Below, in pieces: positions 58,901 to 64,000 of a DNA stretch of 64,000 nt. A program made the position numbers and the translations under genes. Origin of the DNA: Chondrilla cf. caribensis (lineage: Eukaryota; Porifera; Demospongiae; Chondrillida; Chondrillidae); contig OZ026553.1 in assembly GCA_964020155.1 (NCBI GenBank), positions 3,866,509-3,930,508 on the forward strand, written 5' to 3'. Position 1 is the stretch's first letter, and each line of letters starts with the position of its first letter. The notes beneath the pieces were generated by a model. The model did no database searches. It was not told the origin of the DNA and saw only the letters and a program-made list of their open reading frames with translations.

Positions 58901-61900
58901 ACTATTATTGTAAAAAGTGTCAAGTATATTTGTCAATTATAGATTAGTAGTTGTCAGATTGGCTCTTATCATCAGGATTGGTGCACTTTTATGTGTAGCA
59001 TAATTAACTTACTAATGATTTAGGACTTCCTGTCATTAAGGTAGGTTGATCTGTCGAACTAACTGTCTTTACTTTGATTGGTTGTGCTGGTGGTGGAAGG
59101 TCATCATATTCAGGAAATGAGACGGATCCATATCCTGAGCTGTATGTAGCAGATCCAAATCCTGAGCTGTGTGTAGTAGACCCATATCCTGAGCTCAGCT
59201 TACTAGATCCATATCCTGAGCTGTATGTAGTAGATCCATATCTTGAAGCAAACTACGCAGATAGATAATAATAATCGTGATTGATCTCATGAGTACTGAA
59301 GTGTACAAAACAAAACAATAACAAATCAAACTATACAATATAGTACTGATGTTATTGCTATGTTATTGTTTTACTAATAGTAGAACAATAGCATAACAGT
59401 AGTAATAGTGAATGCAGAATGAAAACCATAGATACGTAGTTTTGATGACTGTGTCACTGAAAAATTATGTATTTACTTCATTGAATACTACATTGGGCTT
59501 TCAAATTGACATCATATCAATACAAATTTGTTCATTCACATATTAGATTACATTAAAGCGAACAAGAATGGGGCATACATATTAAGGCACATGCATGTTG
59601 TGTGTTTGCCCTCATTAATCGGCTATTAGATACCTCAGTCAATCTCTTCAGTTCATCTCTCCATTGCAGAAATGCAAACAATTTATCACATTCTTCTTTT
59701 GACAACCTATCTCTCCAGTAATATTCAGTTAGCACTACACATGGTGGAAAAATAGAATACAGAAAGCAATCACTGAGTCAGATAACATAACACATATACT
59801 GTAACTGTCAACAGGTTAGAAGAGACATTACAATTCAGCCGCCATGAAGTCCTGGCCACTTGTCCTCCATGATTAAGTGCATTTTGGGCTTCTAATTTCG
59901 TATAGGGGTGGGGACTATGACTAAGGACAGAAAAGTAGCTGATCCCAACTATTTCCATTGTCATGTTACAACATCAACAATAAAGTGGCTGGAGTAATAA
60001 TATTATTTCGCCAGAAGACATAATCTGTTTGGCCAAATGCTATTATATTCAGTAAAGAACTGAACTGGAAAATAGATTAATACATCTCATGTTTTACACA
60101 TTACACTGCAAATTTACATGTCCTTTTGCTAATCACTCTAGTCTTTGTAGCTATAGCAATGGGCACCATGTACATACTTTGTATCAGCTTAACCAATTTT
60201 GCTAGTTGTATTACGGTGAATGCTAGTTGTTAAACGCTGCTCGCTGTTAAGCACCTATTTTGTCCTCGTACTATTGGTACTTTTATTAAGTGCCAATGCA
60301 ATAGGAACACTTTGTATTGTTCTCGTTGCCTTCCTTTTTCTCAACGTAGCTCTCCACTGATTGGAGTCCAGATGACTTTTTAGACGTGATTAGCTCGGAC
60401 TACACTGGATAGATCGTACTCTTGGGCTTGAGAAACTCCAGAGGCCATTTCCTCACAGCGATATAATGTATTTGGCACCGTTGTTATTTCCTTGCTGTCA
60501 CACCTAAAAGCGCCGGCGCTTAACAACCAGTGTTAACAGTATACTGCATTGTTTTGTAGAGACAATTGAGCCAACTATTGGATGTGAATCACAATTGCAA
60601 AACAGGTCAGTAGCAGTCTCCTTGACTCTTGCAAAATTGATTGAGGTGTCAAAATTTGAATGCTACAGATATATATATATATATTAATATACATAGATAT
60701 ACATACATACATAGTTGAAACGTAAAGTGACACGAGCACCAAGATTACTTGCCTCGCTTTTCAGCCCAGCAACAAGGTAGGATTTAAGCACTGCCACTTG
60801 GTTCTATAGTGTTATATATAGCATTATACCTAGTACATCCCTACGGTATACATATTCCTGCATGTTGTTGTCTTTGAAGTTAACAATACCAGAAATTAAA
60901 AATTACACAAGTTATGTACATTTGTGAATAGCACTCCAAATTAATGAGTACAACAATTAATATGCAATTATACCATTTTAGGCGAAATCGTATTCCCCAC
61001 ACTACTGACTCAGAGGTGAGGATTACATTAAAACATTGACCCCAAACTCACTTCCTATTTTCTCTCCAAGTTCGTAACTGACACCAACATCCATCAAACT
61101 GCCAGTAATATCCCGATGAATACGATTACCAATCCTCACAACATTCCATTCTATATCTGTCATTTTCTTTGGTAGTACTCTTGAACACAACTCACTTATA
61201 TCTAGCAATTGTGTGTGTAATAAGAACATCATTAGAATTATAATGTGTACTGTATAAGTGCTTATATCCCAGTTAGGGGCAATATCAAAGGTGCTACTGT
61301 GTGTCTAGTAAGTACAATTTAAGACACCTTATAGTTCAATATAAGGTGGTTCTCACAAGCTCAACAAACCCCATACCTACAGACTAATATTGGGAGGATT
61401 TATCGATTAATATATCAAGCTTCATGTCCAATTTGAATATCACTAGTGACAGCAAACTGATTAGTCACTGAAAGTAATCCAGTGACTATACCAACTATAT
61501 CAATCCAATGGCATTACTTTATTCTCATATTTGAGAAGAAAGTACAGTCCATTCTCAGCACTATTACAGACCTGTAGTAAACCATCAATAATACACTACA
61601 TATACTCACTTTGAAACTTGATAATCAATTCGACCTCAGTGGTTCCAGCCACCAGTGAATGCCTATCCTCATGAAGAAGCAGTACACCCAACACACCAGA
61701 GACAACCTTCATTGCAGCAGTACCAGTGGAGACCTCCACTGTGGTACTTCTTTTCCCTCCAAACACTTGATGAATGGCTTTTGATCCAGCTAAAGGTGAC
61801 CACATCATGAGGTAACAAACACTAAACCAACATGTTACACAGTGAACATCTCACCTCTCACACATTTGGCTTCCTCCACCATGCCATGTTCCTCAAACAC

Positions 61901-62143
61901 TTTTGCTGTTTCCAGTGATATCTCCAGTGGTTGAGGACATTGGTGTACAAAGATGTTCACAAACTGCTCCCATGTACCTTTCATCTCTTTTCCAGCAAAT
62001 AACTTATTTGCCAGTAGATTCTTCTCCAGCAGTTTAGATAAAACTAGATTATAGGAAAGTGAGTAACATGATAATAATTGCACATGTATATTTGTCAAAA
62101 ATGCAGTTATAGCTGGAAGGTCACAAGTGCATGTACACACACA

Positions 62144-62207
<64 letters not shown>

Positions 62208-62223
62208 CACACAAACACACAAA

Positions 62224-62287
<64 letters not shown>

Positions 62288-63190
62288 TTTACATACATAT
62301 ACATGTCATTATACATACATACACATGTCACAGCCTTGTAACTGGGGTGGATTGTAGTGGATATTGCTACAATTGCTGTATTGGTCATCAGAGTGAGGTA
62401 GGAGTTAACAATTTACAAGCCAAAGTGTCTGTACTCACTACACCCTTCACAGAGGTACTTTATAGTTATTATGTGGGATGTTCATAACAAGTAATTCGAA
62501 TTCAATAACTTGCGGGGCTACTGCCCCCACACTCAAATTACGTGGGCGTCTTCCTTAGGTTCAGAAGAACCTTCGCAGAAGTTATTACATTCGGTGGAGC
62601 TTCAATGCACAAATTCTAGCCCAATTTCTAATTGTCGGCGTTTGAAATCGGCCATCTTTTTTTCGCACAATATAAATTATAATATAAATTCATTGTTGCG
62701 ATTACGCATAGGAACACATATTATTTATATATATATATATGTATATATCGGACGAGCATAACATACCGGAAGTTGAAATGAAAATAAAAACAATATAGGG
62801 GCTGCCACAGGCAGCCCCTAAAAATATATAATAACATCCCACAGTCAATGGTTTGCCATGCTAATAACTGGTACAATGGGAGCCTATGAAGTACTAAGCC
62901 TTTGATCTACCCACACAACATATCACATATACACATCCTGTACATTGCCTAGATTATGGATATTTACAATAAAATTGTACCACCTTTTAATAACATCACT
63001 TCTTCCTTCCCAGTAAAGCCACTCTTCTGCAAGATGTCTGCAATTCTTGTCATCACTGAGGGTTCTTTTGTGCATGAAATGGCACAAATGGAATTCGATG
63101 CAGCCTGCAATGAGGGTCCCTCCCAACACTTTGGTACTTGTTGAATTTCTTCTTTGGACATCAGTCCTTCCTGACTGATATCACCAAGTA
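55674..63190 (-). CDS. Gene C: modular CARD-like/ZU5/UPA/Death protein, 5' end outside window
   Basis: Twelve exons in transcript order: 63190-62984, 62043-61855, 61789-61610, 61201-61052, 59734-59634, 59252-59013, 58863-58800, 58673-58075, 57991-57854, 57786-57558, 56753-56706, 55963-55674. Phases agree, giving about 811 codons so far. The order is M3, M4, M5, M6, half-module, linker, ZU5, UPA, linker, Death. Further M3 or M1 exons should lie beyond 64000. No stop codons or frameshifts are seen. Introns carry a MITE (60212), a retroposon (57153), a CA run and a hairpin-ended element (62487). Confidence 0.8.
56706..56753 (-). CDS. Gene C UPA-Death linker exon
   Basis: 48-nt phase 1-1 exon (VSPGVGTQESAGVSRE), nearly identical to 42686-42733. 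Confidence 0.65.
57153..57514. mobile_element. tRNA-derived fold-back retroposon with 15-bp target duplication
   Basis: ATACACTAGATGTTT occurs at 57138-57152 and again at 57515-57529; gene B has the single site (near 43110). The insert contains a ~97-bp inverted repeat (57154-57251 against about 57277-57376) whose right half is tRNA-like: GGCTCAGTGG resembles an A box, GGGTTCGAGTCCC a B box, and GGTGGCT at 57246 can pair with AGTTGCC. A non-repetitive tail follows to 57514. The target duplication implies LINE-type retroposition of a SINE-like RNA; the inverted structure is unusual. Confidence 0.75.
57558..57991 (-). CDS. Gene C UPA-region exons (two)
   Basis: 57991-57854 encodes VLNKYWKHWRRCFKHCVTF to LVSPQ; 57786-57558 encodes IRKADIHYGTHNTEKKM, GVYPPSFLVDVTQNN and ENLCYSVKAEDVVEEVP. 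Phase 0 junction; lengths equal gene B. Confidence 0.7.
58075..58673 (-). CDS. Gene C ZU5 exon
   Basis: Encodes MEVPATAISSDSLEVRYGI, GPFALPSGYRLASPVVYVW, FVISPHVLPEGEQMYTF and DTFGTVELSGHCSLLGQAM, then LRVAIIYNIPYWLK. 599 nt; very close to genes A and B. Confidence 0.85.
58800..59734 (-). CDS. Gene C half-module and linker exons
   Basis: 59734-59634 (VLTEYYWRDRLSKEECDKL, WRDELKRLTE), 59252-59013 (five 9-residue repeats such as YGSTTYSSG, then FPEYDDLPPPAQPIKV) and 58863-58800 (DPTPSSGGSSDPPRRDAGP). It carries the longest Tyr-Gly-Ser repeat of the three genes. Confidence 0.7.
60212..60541. mobile_element. TA-flanked MITE in gene C intron
   Basis: Counterpart of 15208-15536 with shared interior (TTAGACGTGATTAGCTCGGA) and right end CGCTTAACAACCAGTGTTAA. 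Absent from gene B. Confidence 0.7.
61052..62043 (-). CDS. Gene C module exons M4-M6
   Basis: 62043-61855 (VLSKLLEKNLLANKLFAGK to HGMVEEAKCVRG), 61789-61610 (AGSKAIHQVFGGKRSTT to LLLHEDRHSLVAG) and 61201-61052 (DISELCSRVLPKKMTDI to VSYELGEKIG). Lengths 189, 180, 150 nt, phase 1-1, as in A and B. Confidence 0.7.
62135..62284. repeat. (CA)n microsatellite in gene C intron
   Basis: About 150 bp of CA with ATGCACACAAACAC interruptions. Genes A and B have only short CA tracts here. Confidence 0.95.
62487..62824 (+). mobile_element. Hairpin-ended short element, copy 3
   Basis: Same orientation as 9333-9665: ACAAGTAATTCGAATTC at the left, GGGGCTGCC-ACA-GGCAGCCCCTAAAA at the right. Genes A (17350) and B (47735) show the uninterrupted intron. 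The flanks are TTCATA and TATATA, without a convincing target duplication. Confidence 0.75.
62984..63190 (-). CDS. Gene C module exon M3
   Basis: Encodes VLGDISQEGLMSKEEIQQV, SICAISCTKEPSVMTRIAD and SGFTGKEEVMLLKG. 207 nt, phase 1-1, closest to 49142-49348 of gene B. Confidence 0.7.
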
Positions 63191-64000
63191 CTATGTAGAA
63201 GAAGGGGACGTAAGTAGTAATAATAATAATAACAATGACAACAAGAAGAATAACAAGGAGAACAAGAAGAATAACAAGGAGAACAAAAAGTAGAAATAAT
63301 ACTGCAATACATGCTACATGTTCCCCTTGTGTGTAGGGTTGGCATGTGCAGTGTGTGCATGTCTGTTCACCATTATTAGGGAAATACACCACATTCATCA
63401 TTGAATAATTTATCAAGAAATGATGGATATGCACATAGTGTCACATGCATGTATGCATGTACAGACATACATACACACAGATGTACGTACAGTGTACAGG
63501 ATATGTACAGTATGTACAGATGTACTGTACACATATATGTCATTATATACATAAGTATGTACACACATGTCAGAGATCTGTAAATCTGGAAGGATTGTAG
63601 TGGATATTGATACAATTGTTATACTGTTCATGAGGGCGAGGTCAGTGTTAACAATTGAGATAAAGTGTCTGTTATTATGTGGGATGTTTACACTTAAAAT
63701 AATTATACCATTAATTTTTGTAAATCAACCACCCACACAGTTGTATTGTTATGGCTGATACAATGACGTGTTGTGGTATTATTCAAAAATAGGTACAATG
63801 TGTCCACATGGGAAGTATTAAACTGTCCATCTCCCCACATGCACAACACACCACATATTATACATATTGTATTGTCATGTACATTGGCTGGAGCACACAA
63901 AGATGTTGGTATACGTACATGTGTACATACACACATGTCAGAGCTCTGTGACTCTGCAAGTATTTTAGTGGTTATTAATACAATTACTGTATTGTCAACG
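63191..64000. other. Gene C intron of M3-unit type, running off the window
   Basis: Matches the intronic part of the tandem units in gene A (for example 19100-19680). This suggests another M3 exon may follow just outside the window. Confidence 0.6.

Larger units (their letters stand above)
4302..64000. repeat. Three head-to-tail copies of a ~23-kb segmental unit
   Basis: The same order of landmarks recurs three times: an upstream block (4302, 28045, 51000), NOSIP-like exon 1 (7255, 28505, 51449), exon 2 (7732, 30135, 52228), a GT microsatellite, 53-nt pseudo-exons, then on the minus strand Death, UPA, ZU5 and module exons (from 11822, 41663 and 55674). Collinearity extends through introns, so the duplication was genomic. 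The third unit is cut by the window edge. Divergence and private insertions show the copies are not very recent. Confidence 0.9.

Overview
The window looks like a repeat-rich, intron-rich animal genome. It has spliced genes with GT-AG introns, non-LTR retrotransposons, many small inverted-repeat elements, long CA/GT microsatellites and a TTAGGG-like block. The main genes combine CARD-like modules with ZU5, UPA and Death domains, which suggests an invertebrate with an expanded death-fold repertoire. A sponge or another non-bilaterian is my best guess (inference, low confidence).

Layout. Positions 1-4301 hold a nearly complete non-LTR retrotransposon, with ORF1 open at the window edge and an intact 1164-residue ORF2. 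From about 4302 to the end, the window is three diverged head-to-tail copies of a roughly 23-kb segment: unit 1 about 4302-28044, unit 2 about 28045-50999, unit 3 about 51000 to the edge. Each unit starts with a conserved upstream region, then a plus-strand fragment resembling the first three exons of NOSIP, then a long non-coding stretch, then a large minus-strand gene. Gene A is 11822-27836, gene B 41663-50775 and gene C 55674 to at least 63190. In gene order the encoded protein is: several helical modules, each on one phase-1 exon; a short linker exon with a 9-residue Tyr-Gly-Ser repeat; ZU5; a two-exon UPA region; a Pro/Ser-rich linker; and a C-terminal Death domain. All inferred exon phases agree in all three genes, which is the strongest support for the models. 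The first coding exon of each gene was not found.

Differences between units. Unit 1 carries four tandem copies of one module exon (17530-21425), then a decayed retrotransposon (21785-24850). Its upstream region is split by nested transposons (4636-7112), and one intron of gene A is only 28 nt. Unit 2 has about 5 kb extra, with a broken Death exon (36.3 kb), a separate Death-domain ORF (40.56 kb) and a possible small gene (37-39 kb). Unit 3 has a tRNA-like foldback retroposon with a 15-bp target duplication and a block of degenerate telomere-like repeats. The paralogous units serve as empty sites and so define many insertions precisely.

Working together (inference): ZU5-UPA-Death is the intracellular signalling module of UNC5, PIDD and some ankyrin-family proteins. 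The repeated modules could form an oligomerising or sensing platform upstream of a Death-domain output. Duplicated genes with exon-level changes in module number are typical of fast-evolving immune or apoptosis families. The NOSIP-like pieces look like passenger fragments lying head-to-head with each Death gene across a shared upstream region.
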